This document shows, one piece after another, positions 9,245 to 16,889 of a stretch of DNA of 20,000 bases. Both the position numbers and the translations under genes were made by a program. The notes beneath the pieces were generated by a model. That model was given only the letters and a program-made list of their open reading frames with translations, made no database searches and was not told where the DNA came from. Position 1 is the first letter of the stretch; the number at the start of each line of letters is the position of its first letter. Where the stretch lies: contig NW_026728905.1 in the NCBI RefSeq assembly GCF_030272615.1, positions 95,001 to 115,000 of the forward strand. Direction: 5' to 3'. The DNA is from Cryptomeria japonica (taxonomy: Eukaryota; Streptophyta; Pinopsida; Cupressales; Cupressaceae).

Positions 9245-9369
9245 ATACATGCGTAGACTGCAGCAATGATTAGGACATCCACCCCAACTTTTGACTTCTT
9301 AAACAAGACAGGGTCTTTGAAGTTGGTGCAGTGCACACAACCAGGGGAGTCGACCCATCAAACGCAACA

Positions 9370-9402
9370 CCTCCCCTATATAAAGCTATTTGTCCGATTC
9401 TC
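9370..9402 (-). promoter_or_regulatory. Pol I-like spacer promoter core 13, one-base insertion
   Basis: The rightmost core has an extra A (TATATAAAGC on the plus strand, GCTTTATATAGGGG on the minus). The insertion is on the upstream side of the predicted start (9377), so the TATATAGGGG match is intact. Confidence 0.5.
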
Positions 9403-9465
9403 ATACGTGTAGTCTGCAGCAGCGATTAGGACATCGACCCCAACTTCCGAATTCGTTTGCATTGA

Positions 9466-9612
9466 CCGCACCAAAGGTGCACGCCTTGGTGTGCACCTTG
9501 GAGTGCACTTTGGTGCTCACCTCGGTGCACACTTTGGTGTGCACCTCGGTGTGCACCAAAGGTGCGCACCTTGGAGCGCACCAAAGGTGTACACTTTGGA
9601 GCGCACCACATA
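9466..9612. repeat. GGTGC/GCACC cluster inside a B unit
   Basis: Roughly 12-18-bp steps such as CCAAAGGTGC, GCACCTTGGAGTGCAC, TTTGGTGTGCACC and CTTGGAGCGCACC alternate in orientation and form many overlapping short palindromes. It begins after ATTGACCGCACC, the same point where the smaller insert at 9091-9122 begins. GCACCTTGGAGCGCAC reappears as a main module of the arrays around the 5S genes. Confidence 0.85.
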
Positions 9613-9650
9613 GGGTCTTTGAGAGGTTGGCGCAGTGCGCACACCAAGGT

Positions 9651-11380
9651 GGGTGTTGAGGTGCGTGCCGAGGTGGGTGGGTGCTAGGGTGCGCTCCATG
9701 GTGGGTGCCAGGGTGGGTGCGTGCTAGGGTGGATTCCAAAGAGGGTCATAGGGTGGGTGCCAAGGTGGGTTGGTGATATAGTGGGTTCAAAGGTGGGTAC
9801 TAGGGTGGGTTCCAAGGTGGGTCACAAGTTGGGTGCCAGGATGCGTGGGTGTTAGGTTGGGTGCCAAGGTGGGCTCCTGCGTGGGTGGGTGCTAGGGTGG
9901 GTTTCAAGGTGGACGCGAGGGCGGGTGCCAAGGTGGGTAACAAGTTGGGTGTTAGGATGGGTGAGTGCTAGAGTGGGTGCCAAGGTGGGTGGGTGCTAAG
10001 GTGGATGCCAAGGTGGTTCACAGGGTGGGTGGGTTCTAGGGTGAGTTCCAAGGTGGGTCACAGGTTTAGTGCTAGGGTGCGTGTCAAGGCGGGTGTCGAG
10101 GTGCCTGGGTGCTAGGGTGTGGATGCCAATGTGGGTCATAGGGTGGGTACTAGGGTGGGCTGCAATGTGGGTGCCAAGGTGGGTAACATGCTCGGTTGGT
10201 TCTAAATTGGGTGTCAGGGTGGGTGTGCACCCACCTTGCCCGAGGTGGGTGCCAAGGTGCCAGTGTGGGTGGGTGCTAAGGTGGATGCCAAGGTGGGTGA
10301 GAAGGTGGGTGATAGGTTGAGTGGTAGGATGGGTGGGTGCCAAGATGGGTCACAGGGTGGGTGCAAGGGTGGGTAGGTGCTAGGGTTGGTGTCAGGGTGG
10401 GTGGGTGCTAGGTTGGGTTCCAAGGTGGGTGCGAGGGTGAGTGTCAAGGTGGGTCACAGGTTAGGTGCTAGGATGGGTGAGTGCTAGGGTGCAAAGGTGC
10501 CAGGGTGGGTGCTAGGATGGGTCGATGCTAGGGTGAGTGGCAAGGTGGGTCCACAAGTGTCAAGGTGGGTGCCGAGGTGGGTGCCAACTTGGGTTCCAAG
10601 GTGGGTGCCAAGTGGGCGACTGCTATGGTGGATGCCAAGGTGGGTCACGGGGTGGGTGCCAAGTTGCTAGGTTGTGTTCCAAGGTGGGTGCCAACGTGGC
10701 TGCTAGGGTGCGTGGGTTAAAGGGTGTGTCACAACGTGGGTGCCAGGATGGGTGCGCACCCACACTGGCCAAGACGGGTGCAAGGTTGGGTTCCAAGCCC
10801 GGTCACAGGCTGGGTGCTAGGATGGGTGGGTGCCAAGGTGGGCACCAGGGTGGGTGCACCCACCCTGGCCAAGGTGGGTCACGGGGTGGGTCCTAGGGTG
10901 GGTAACGGGGTGGGTACTAAGGTGCGTGCCAAGGTGGGTCATGGGGTGGGTGCCAAGGTGGGCACCAGGGTGGGTGTGCACCAACCCTAGCCAGGGTAGG
11001 TCACGGGGTGGTTGTCGGGGTGGGCGTCAAGGAGCCAAGGTGGGTGGCAAGTAGCCAAGTTGCGTGCCAAGGTGGGTGTCGGGGTGGGTGCCAAGGATCC
11101 AAGGTGGGTGCCAAGGAACCAAGGTGGGTGTCTGGGTGGGTGCCGAGGTGGGAGCCAGGGTGGGTCCCAAGGTGAGTGCAAAGGTGGGTGCCAGGGTCAA
11201 GGTGAGTGCCAATGTGGGTTCCAAGGTGCCAGGGTCAGGGTGAGTGCCAATGTGGGTTCAAAGGTGCTAAGTTGGGTGCGAGGTTGGGTGCGAGGGTGGG
11301 TGGGTGCCAAGGTGTGCTAGGTGGAAGCCCGGGTGGGTCGGCATCCCATGGGTGTCGAGTTGGGTGCCTGATGGGTGCTT
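9651..11380. repeat. G-rich GGGTG minisatellite
   Basis: About 1.7 kb of short degenerate units, typically GGGTGCCAAGGTG or GGTGGGTGCTAGGGTG, irregularly 14-40 bp long, with GGGTCACAGG and GGTTCCAAGG variants. The G-run strand is consistently plus, giving many four-run GGG tracts able to form G-quadruplexes. A few C-rich inversions interrupt it (10229, 10754, 10857, 10980), each a GTGCACCCACC-type element. It is CpG-poorer than the arrays on either side. It is not telomere repeat: TTTAGGG is absent. No coding evidence. Confidence 0.9.
10845..10868. repeat. Perfect 24-bp palindrome at the duplication boundary
   Basis: CCAGGGTGGGTG is followed directly by its reverse complement CACCCACCCTGG. 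The 6,034-bp duplicated unit begins at 10856/10857, the centre of this palindrome. Confidence 0.9.
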
Positions 11381-11716
11381 CTTGTCAAGTTTTAGTCGTC
11401 GGGACTCATTTCGAGCCTTAGAGGTCGTTTCTTGTCCGGTTGCCCTGTCTTCGACCTGGGAACCCAATTTTGGTCCTCGGGTCCCATTTTTTTTTGTCTC
11501 GCATCCCACTTTTGGCCTGTGGCCTTTTCGGGGTCGATTCTCGTTTTGGGCATCAGAGCATGTTTCTTCTCCTAAAACCCAATATTTGTTTATTAAGTCT
11601 CGGAACACATTTTTGTTCTCGTGGACCCATCATGGGTCTTGGAACGCATTTGTGGTCCTTGGGTCCCATTTTGCATCCCGAAACTTGTGTTTTGGTGCTT
11701 GATCCCTATTTTGGGT
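11381..11716. repeat. AT-richer degenerate ~40-bp repeats upstream of 5S, copy 1
   Basis: The stretch looks unique at first but is built from diverged units of about 38-42 bases. Landmarks are GTCTCGGAACACATTTTTG, GTCTTGGAACGCATTTGTGG and CATCCCGAAACTTGTGTTTTG, each followed by GGGTCCCATTTT-like bases (GTGGACCCATCATGG, TGGGTCCCATTTTG, TGATCCCTATTTTGG). Open frames cross it on both strands without initiation context or homology I recognise, so I do not call a gene. Confidence 0.7.
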
Positions 11717-12082
11717 GCCCACCTTGCACCAAGTGCGCACCCGGGGCAAACCGAGCGCCTTGGTGCACCGGGGCAAGATCGAGCGTGCACCCGAGGCGCC
11801 CCGAACATGCACCAAGGTGCACTCGGCCCACATGTGAGCGCAGGTCGTTGCGCCCGAGGTGGTGTGTGGGCACCGCGTTGCAGACGGGACACTGCACGCA
11901 CACGACGCCCCGTCCAGGTGCACGCACGTAGGCCGGGCCGGGTGCACACCCGACGCCCTAGCAAGGTGCGCGCACCCGGGCAGGGCTCACACTTGGCGAA
12001 CGGGGCGCACTTCGCGAGGGAGGGTGTGCACCTCGACGGGGGTGGGTGGCCGGGGTGGATTCGCACGTGGGTCGCGGTTTGC
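11717..12082. other. GC-rich 5S upstream spacer, copy 1
   Basis: Holds scattered GTGCGCACCCGGGGCAAACC and GGTGCAC modules like those in the arrays downstream, here diverged and not in regular tandem order. CpG-dense. Nothing further is recognised until the 5S flank. Confidence 0.6.
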
Positions 12083-12088
12083 TAAGTA
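12083..12088 (+). promoter_or_regulatory. 5S upstream -28 element, copy 1
   Basis: TAAGTA lies at -28 to -23, where angiosperm 5S genes carry a TATATA-like box. The base at -1 is C, as is usual. A GC pair sits at -16/-15 rather than near -12. This is a positional match, not a strong motif. Confidence 0.4.
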
Positions 12089-12110
12089 CACACTGCGACA
12101 AGCTCATAAC

Positions 12111-12230
12111 GGGTGCGATCATACCAGCGTTAGTGCACCGGATCCCATCAGAACTCCGCAGTTAAGCGCGCTTGGGCCGGAGTAGTACTGGGATGGGTGA
12201 CCTCCCGGGAAGTCCCGGTGTTGCACCCTT
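12111..12230 (+). rRNA. 5S ribosomal RNA gene, copy 1
   Basis: A complete gene of about 120 bases for the 5S rRNA of the large ribosomal subunit, transcribed by RNA polymerase III. It begins GGGTGCGATCATACCAGCG and ends GTTGCACCC; the ends pair (GGGTGC with GCACCC) to close helix I. The internal control region is intact: box A at +50 to +64 (AGTTAAGCGCGCTTG), intermediate element at +67 to +72 (CCGGAG) and box C at +80 to +97 (GGGATGGGTGACCTCCCG), which bind TFIIIA. No indel or disabling change is visible. TTAGTGCACC and GGGCCGGAG differ from the common eudicot form (CTAATGCACC, GGGCGAGAG) and point to a gymnosperm or another deep land-plant lineage. The 3' end is set by the T run that follows. 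It lies about 2.7 kb to the right of the nearest Pol I-like core and opposite to its proposed direction. Confidence 0.98.
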
Positions 12231-12241
12231 TTTTAGTTTTT
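12229..12241 (+). terminator. Pol III terminator of 5S copy 1
   Basis: Six Ts directly after GCACCC, then AG and five more Ts. A primary and a back-up T run are typical for Pol III termination. Confidence 0.9.
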
Positions 12242-12676
12242 CGCCGGGCGTCGCAATGCTATTTGAATAAACCTTTTGCCCGTTTGCGTTCTCGTCGGGG
12301 CCGGGCCGGGCCGGGGTGCGCTGCCCGCACTACCGCGCGCGCGGGGGCGACACCGAGCGCGCACCCGAGGCGCCCCGAGCACACAGGCCACGGTGCAACC
12401 CGGGCGTTGTGCGCGCACCCCGGTGCGCCCGAGGTGCTGCGCGCGCACCCAGGTGAAATCGGTGTGCACCTCGGCCAGTGCGCGCTCGGTCGAGTCGCGC
12501 ACGTTGGCCAAGGTGCACGGTGATGTTTCTTACTCTAAGGTTCCGCACCAGACGCCCGGGACAGGTGAGCGAAGCTGGGCAGGGCCGGGTGCGCGGCCGG
12601 GGCAGGTGCACGCAGCTGGAGAGAGCTTTGGAGCACACCAGAGGTGCGCACCTTGGAGCACACTTCGGAGCGCACC
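12242..12676. other. GC-rich 5S downstream spacer, copy 1
   Basis: Starts with a short AT-richer part (GCTATTTGAATAAACC), then a strongly GC-rich part with GCGCGCGGG and GTGCGCGCACC elements. At 12297-12316 four G runs separated by CC form a compact G-quadruplex motif on the plus strand. TTGGAGCACACCAGAGGTGC at the right end leads into the downstream arrays. No gene seen. Confidence 0.6.
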
Positions 12677-12792
12677 AATGATGCGCTCCATTCAAAAGTT
12701 TCCTGAAAAGGCAAAAAAAGTTGAGATTATAGAATTTCCCACTTGAGAGATTGTAAAAAAAAAAAATTTAAAATGAAGGAAACGCGGGTGCC
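12677..12792. repeat. AT-rich block 1 (diverged form)
   Basis: ATGATGCGCTCCATTCAAAAG, AAAAGGCAAAAAAAG, a 12-base A run, then GGAAACGCGGGTGCC. Same layout as blocks 3-7 but with different bases in the middle, so it is the oldest or an independently drifting copy. Confidence 0.8.
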
Positions 12793-13415
12793 AAGGTGTG
12801 CGCGCCCGGGTGCGCAGCCCAGCCAAGGTGTGCGCACCAAGGCGCCCACCCTGGCGAAGGTGCACGCAAGGTGCGCACCCGAGGCAAACCGGACAATTAA
12901 CCCAACTTTCGACTTCGCGCGCACCTGCGCACCTTGGAGCGCACTTCGGAGCGCTCCTTGTTGCGCACCAATCTTGGGCACCTCGGAGTGCACCATGGCG
13001 CCCACCAAGGTGCGCACCCGGGGCAAACCGAGCTCCGACTTCGTGCGCACCTTGGAGCGCACGAAAGGTGCGCACCATGGCGCCCACCAAGGTGCGCAGC
13101 CCAGCCAAGGCGTGCGCATCAAGGTGCGCACCCTGGCGAAGGTGCGCACCCGGGGCAAACCGAGCTCCGACTTCGTGCGCACCTTGGAGCGCACAAAGGG
13201 TGCGCAACCCAGCCAAGGTGTGCGCACCCCGGGCAAACCGAGCTCCGAATCGTGCGCACCTTGGAGCACACTTCGGAGCCCTCCTTGGTGCGCACCGATG
13301 TTGCGCACCTCGGAGCGCACCCGGGGAAAACAATGCAATTAACCCGACTTTCGACTTCGTGGGCACCTCGGAGCGCTCTCGGGTTCGCACCTCGGAGCAC
13401 ACCGAGGTGCGCACC
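12793..13415. repeat. GGTGCGCACC-type array, first segment
   Basis: Modules CAGCCCAGCCAAGGTGTGCG, CACCCTGGCGAAGG, CACCCGGGGCAAACCGAGC, TCCGACTTCGTGCGCACC and TTGGAGCGCAC in loose tandem order, with two AATTAACCCRACTTTCGACT insertions (12895 and 13335). Less regular than the segment to its right. Confidence 0.85.
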
Positions 13416-13470
13416 TTTGATGCGCTGCCTTCACCAATTTCCAGAAAAGGCAAGAAAACATTGAGAAGGT
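13416..13470. repeat. AT-rich block 2 (truncated)
   Basis: TTTGATGCGCTGCCTTCACC and AATTTCCAGAAAAGGCAAG are present, but the TTTAAAATTTCCGTTTTG half is missing. Confidence 0.85.
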
Positions 13471-14899
13471 GTGCGCACCGAGGTGCCCACCCTGGCGAAG
13501 GTGCACGCGAGGTGCGCACCCGGGGCAAACCGGGCTCCGACTTCGTGCACGCCATGCTGCGCACCTTGGAGGGCCATGGTGCGCACCTTGGAGCACACTT
13601 CGGAGCGCTCAATGGTGCCCAACCCAGCCAAGGTGCCCACCGCGGCGAAGGTGCACGCGAGGTGCGCACCCGGGGCAAACCGGGCTCCGACTTCGTGCAC
13701 GCCGCACCTTGGAGCACACTTCGGAGCGCTCCTTGGTGCGCACCAGGGCGCGCAACCCAGCCGAGGTGCCCACCCCGGCGAAGGTGCACGCGGGGTGCGC
13801 ACCCGAGGCAAACCGGGCTCCGACTTCGTGCACGCCATGGTGCCCACCGCGGCGAAGGTGCACGCGAGGTGCGCACCCGGGGCAAACCGGGCTCCGACTT
13901 CGTGCACGCCGCACCTTGGAGCACACTTCGGAGCGCTCCTTGGTGCGCACCAGGGTGCGCAACCCAGCCGAGGTGCCCACCCCGGCGAAGGTGCACGCGA
14001 GGTGCGCACCCGGGGCAAACCGGGCTCCGACTTCGTGCACGCCATGGTGCCCACCGCGGCGAAGGTGCACGCGAGGTGCGCACCCGGGGCAAACCGGGCT
14101 CCGACTTCGTGCACGCCGCACCTTGGAGCACACTTCGGAGCGCTCCTTGGTGCGCACCATGGTGCCCACCAGGGCGCGCAACCCCGCCGAAGGTGCACGC
14201 GAGGTGCGCACCCGGGGCAAACCGGGCTCCGACTTCGTGCACGCCGCACCTTGGAGCACACTTCGGAGCGCTCCTTGGTGCGCACCAGGGCGCGCAACCC
14301 CGCCGAAGGTGCACGCGAGGTGCGCACCCGGGGCAAACCGGGCTCCGACTTCGTGCACGCCATGGTGCGCACCAGGGTGCCCACCGCGGCGAAGGTGCGC
14401 ACCCGGGGCAAACCGGGCTCCGACTTCGTGCACGCCGCACCTTGGAGCACACTTCGGAGCGCTCCTTGGTGCGCACCAGGGCGCGCAACCCAGCCGAGGT
14501 GCCCACCCCGGCGAAGGTGCACGCGAGGTGCGCACCCGGGGCAAACCGGGCTCCGACTTCGTGCACGCCATGGTGCCCACCGCGGCGAAGGTGCGCACCC
14601 GGGGCAAACCGGGCTAGGACTTCGTGCACGCCGCACCTTGGAGCACACTTCGGAGCGCTCCTTGGTGCGCACCATGGTGCCCACCAGGCCGCGCAACCCA
14701 GCCAAGGTGTGCGCACCAAGGTGCACGCGAGGTGCGCACCCGGGGCAAACCGGGGTCCGGCTTCGTGCACGCCGCACCTTGGAGCACACATCGGGGCGCT
14801 CCCGGGTTCGCACCGGCGTTGCGCACCGTGGTGGGCACCTCGGAGCGCACCGTGGTGGGCACCTCGGAGCACACCAAGGTGGGCAGCGAGGTGCGCACC
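13471..14899. repeat. 207-bp higher-order GGTGCGCACC array
   Basis: GCTCCGACTTCGTGCACGCC recurs about ten times. Two module types alternate: a short one (ATGGTGCCCACCGCGGCGAAG to the next GCACGCC, about 75 bases) and a long one (GCACCTTGGAGCACACTTCG, GCGCTCCTTGGTGCGCACC, AGGGCGCGCAACCC, GCCCACCCCGGCG). Together they give a period of 207 bp, seen at 13831 and 14038. Extended open frames of up to about 700 codons occur here on both strands at once because the repeat lacks stops; they are low-complexity Ala/Arg/Pro/Cys strings. Confidence 0.9.
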
Positions 14900-15010
14900 T
14901 TTGATGCGATGCCTTCACTAATTTCCATAAAAGGCAAAAGAAAACGAGATTTTAAAATTTCCGTTTTGAAAGATAGTGAGAAAAAGGGAATGCTGGTGCC
15001 ATCTTGAGCC
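14900..15010. repeat. AT-rich block 3
   Basis: TTTGATGCGATGCCTTCAC, AAAAGGCAAAAG, GATTTTAAAATTTCCG, GAAAGATAGTGAG, then GGTGCCATCTTGAGCCC. The 3' stem arm seen in blocks 4-7 is altered (AAAAAGGG). Confidence 0.9.
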
Positions 15011-15110
15011 CGCCCTGGTGCGCAGCCCAGCCAAGGTGTGCGCACCAAGGTGCCCACCCTGGCGAAGGTGCGCGCCCGGGCAATTAACCCAACTTCCAAC
15101 TTCGCGCGCG

Positions 15111-15225
15111 CCAGGGTGGGAGCGCACCCAACAACCGGGCCTGGGAAGAGCCAATGCGAGAAACCCCACCAAACGCTCTGAGAAAAAAAGAGGGGGCGCT
15201 CCAGTAACCCCGCTTCGGAGCGCAC
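15111..15225. repeat. Unit-specific ~110-bp module, copy a
   Basis: Contains AACCGGGCCTGGGAAGAGCC, AATGCGAGAAACCCCACC, AAACGCTCTGAGAAAAAAAG and TAACCCCGCTTCGGAGCGCA. Not found in the other units of the array. No function recognised. Confidence 0.85.
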
Positions 15226-15393
15226 CCTGGGCAAACCCAGCCAGGGTGCCCACCCCGGCCAAGGTGCAGGCGAGGTGCGCACCCGGGGCAAACCGGGCTC
15301 CGACAACGTGCACGCCGCACCTTGGAGCACACTTCGTAGCGCTCCCGGGTGCGCACCTCAGAGCACACCAAGGTGGGCAGCGAGGTGCGCACC

Positions 15394-15505
15394 TTTGATG
15401 CGCTGCCTTCACTAATTTCCAGAAAAGGCAAAAAAAAGAGGAGATTTTAAAATTTCCGTTTTGAAAGATAGTGAAAAAAACGGAACGCGGGTGCCATCTT
15501 GAGCC
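15394..15505. repeat. AT-rich block 4
   Basis: Full form. CCGTTTT and AAAACGG arms (about 15456-15483) flank GAAAGATAGTGAAA and can form a 7-bp stem. On the minus strand the block carries T runs that could also stop Pol III. Confidence 0.9.
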
Positions 15506-15590
15506 CGCCCGGGTGCACAGCCCAGGTAAGGTGCCCACCCTGGCAAAGGTGCGCACCCGGGCAATTAACCCTACTTCCGACTTCGTGCGC

Positions 15591-15695
15591 GCCAGGGTGG
15601 CAACCGGGCCTGGGAAGAGCCAATGCGAGAAACCCCACCAAACGCTCCGACAAAAAAAGAGGCGGCGCTCCAATAACCCCGCTTCGGAGCGCAGC
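15591..15695. repeat. Unit-specific ~110-bp module, copy b
   Basis: Second copy of the module at 15111, lacking about 14 bases (GAGCGCACCCAACA) near its start and with a few substitutions. Follows CAATTAACCCTACTTCCGAC as copy a does. Confidence 0.85.
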
Positions 15696-15863
15696 CGGGG
15701 CAAACCCAGCCAAGGTGCCCACCCCGACGAAGGTGCACGCGAGGTGCGCACCCGGGGCAAACCGGGCTCCGACAACGTGCACGCAGCACCTTGGAGCACA
15801 CTTCGAAGCACTCCCGGGTGCCCACCGGCGTTGCGCACCGTGGTGGGCAGCGAGGTGCGCACC

Positions 15864-15976
15864 TTTGATGCGCTGCCTTCACTAATTTCCAGAAAAGGCA
15901 AAAAAAAATGAGATTTTAAAATTTCCGTTTTGAAAGATAGTGAAAAAAACGGAACGCGGGTGCCATCTTGAGCCCG
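15864..15976. repeat. AT-rich block 5
   Basis: Nearly identical to block 4, about 470 bp from it; the CCGTTTT/AAAACGG stem is kept. Confidence 0.9.
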
Positions 15977-16218
15977 CCCTGGTGCGCAGCCCAGGCAAGG
16001 CATGCGCACCAAGGTGCCCACCCGCGGTGCACGCCCGGGGCAAACCGGGCTCCGACTTCGTGCAGGCCGCACCTTGGAGCACACTTCGGAGCGCTCCTTG
16101 GTGCGCACCATGGTGCCCACCAGGGCGCACCCGGGGCAAACCGGGCTCCGACTTCGTGCACGCCGCACCTTGGAGCACACATCGGAGCGCTCCCAGGTTC
16201 GCACCAGCGTTGCGCACC

Positions 16219-16330
16219 TTTGATGCGCTGCCTTCACTAATTTCCAGAAAAGGCAAAAAAAAACGATATTTTAAAATTTCCGTTCTGAAAGATAGTGAAA
16301 AAAACGGAACGCGGGTGCCATCTTGAGCCC
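16219..16330. repeat. AT-rich block 6
   Basis: 355 bp from block 5. One arm changed to CCGTTCTG; otherwise as blocks 4 and 5. The unit between blocks 5 and 6 lacks the ~110-bp module. Confidence 0.9.
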
Positions 16331-16732
16331 TTCCTGGTGCGCAGCCCAGGCAAGTTGTGCGCACCAAGGTGCCCACCCTGGCGGAGGTGCGCGCCCGGGG
16401 CAAACCGGGCTCCGACTTCGTGCACTGCATGGTGCCCACCAAGGCGCGCAACCCAGCCAAGGTGCCCACCGCAGCGAAGGTGCACGCGAGGTGCGCACCC
16501 GAGGTGCACACCCGGGGCAAACCGAGCTCCGACTTCGTGCACGCCGCACCTTGGAGCACACTTCAGAGCGCTCCTTGGTGCGCACCAGGGCGCGCAACCC
16601 AGCCAAGGTGCTCACCCCGGCGAAGGTGCACGCGAGGTGCGCACCCGGGGCAAGCCGGGCTCGGACTTCGTGCACGCCGCACCTTGGAGCACACATCGGA
16701 GCGCTCCCGGGTTCGCACCAGCATTGCGCACC

Positions 16733-16850
16733 TTTGATGCGCTGCCTTCACTAATTTCCAGAAAAGGCAAAAAAAAAAAAAAAACGAGATTTTAAAATTT
16801 CCGTTTTGAAAGATAGTGAAAAAAACGGAACGCGGGTGCCATCTTGAGCC
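16733..16850. repeat. AT-rich block 7, long A run
   Basis: Full form with the A run after AAAAGGC lengthened to about 15 As. It is the last block before the array passes into the second G-rich minisatellite. Confidence 0.9.
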
Positions 16851-16889
16851 CGCCCTGGTGTGCAGCCCAGGCAAGTTGTGCGCACCAAG

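Larger units (their letters stand above)
8397..9650. repeat. 157-bp B-type promoter units
   Basis: Cores start at 8529, 8686, 8843, 9000, 9220 and 9377, giving steps of 157, 157, 157, 220 and 157 bp. The unit is GGTCTTTGAGGTTGGCG, GCACAACCAGGGGAGTCGAC, CCATCAAACCCAACACC, the core, CATACATGYGTAGYCTGCAG, GACATCGACCCCAACTTTYG. This is the left half of the 311-bp unit without the ATCGGACCC half. The 220-bp step holds an extra GGTGC/GCACC insert near 9091-9122. The final copy is only a fragment (9613-9650), beginning GGGTCTTTGAGAGGTTGGCG. Confidence 0.95.
10856..16889. repeat. 6,034-bp tandem duplicated 5S-bearing unit, copy 1
   Basis: Every landmark recurs exactly 6,034 bases later: GCACCCACCCTGGCCAAGG at 10856 and 16890, the 5S start at 12111 and 18145, and the AT-rich blocks. 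The unit contains part of the G-rich minisatellite, the degenerate 40-bp stretch, the 5S gene and the whole GGTGCGCACC array with its AT-rich blocks. It therefore behaves like a very long 5S rDNA repeat unit, or a segmental duplication within a larger rDNA spacer. Confidence 0.97.
15011..16889. repeat. Long-period array (355-515 bp) of GGTGCGCACC modules with AT-rich blocks
   Basis: Each unit runs from CGCCCTGGTGCGCAGCCCAG, through CACCCTGGCG, CGGGGCAAACCGGGCTCCGA and TTGGAGCACACWTCGGAGCGC, to GCGCACCTTTGATGCG and an AT-rich block. Distances between blocks 3, 4, 5, 6 and 7 are about 494, 470, 355 and 514 bp. Unit length depends on whether the ~110-bp module or extra GGTGC modules are present. 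The final unit ends at CACCAAGGCACCCACCCTGG, where the G-rich minisatellite takes over. Confidence 0.9.

Noticed and set aside
5296-9402. Plus-strand Pol II TATA boxes (TATATAAG) as promoters of unknown genes.
   Set aside because: Kept only as an alternative. No coding region follows any copy, and the minus-strand match to the Pol I consensus includes the G run.
9651-11380. Telomere-like repeat (CTAGGGTGGG).
   Set aside because: The plant telomere unit TTTAGGG is absent and the unit is irregular GGGTG.
11440-12085. Possible protein-coding exon in the non-GGTGC stretch upstream of 5S.
   Set aside because: Frames of 100-160 codons exist on both strands, but the DNA is degenerate tandem repeat and no domain is recognisable.
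12692-16237. Very long open frames on both strands (up to about 700 codons).
   Set aside because: They overlap each other in several frames, translate to low-complexity Ala/Arg/Pro/Cys/Gly strings, and follow the DNA repeat. GC-rich repeats without TAA/TAG/TGA produce this by chance.
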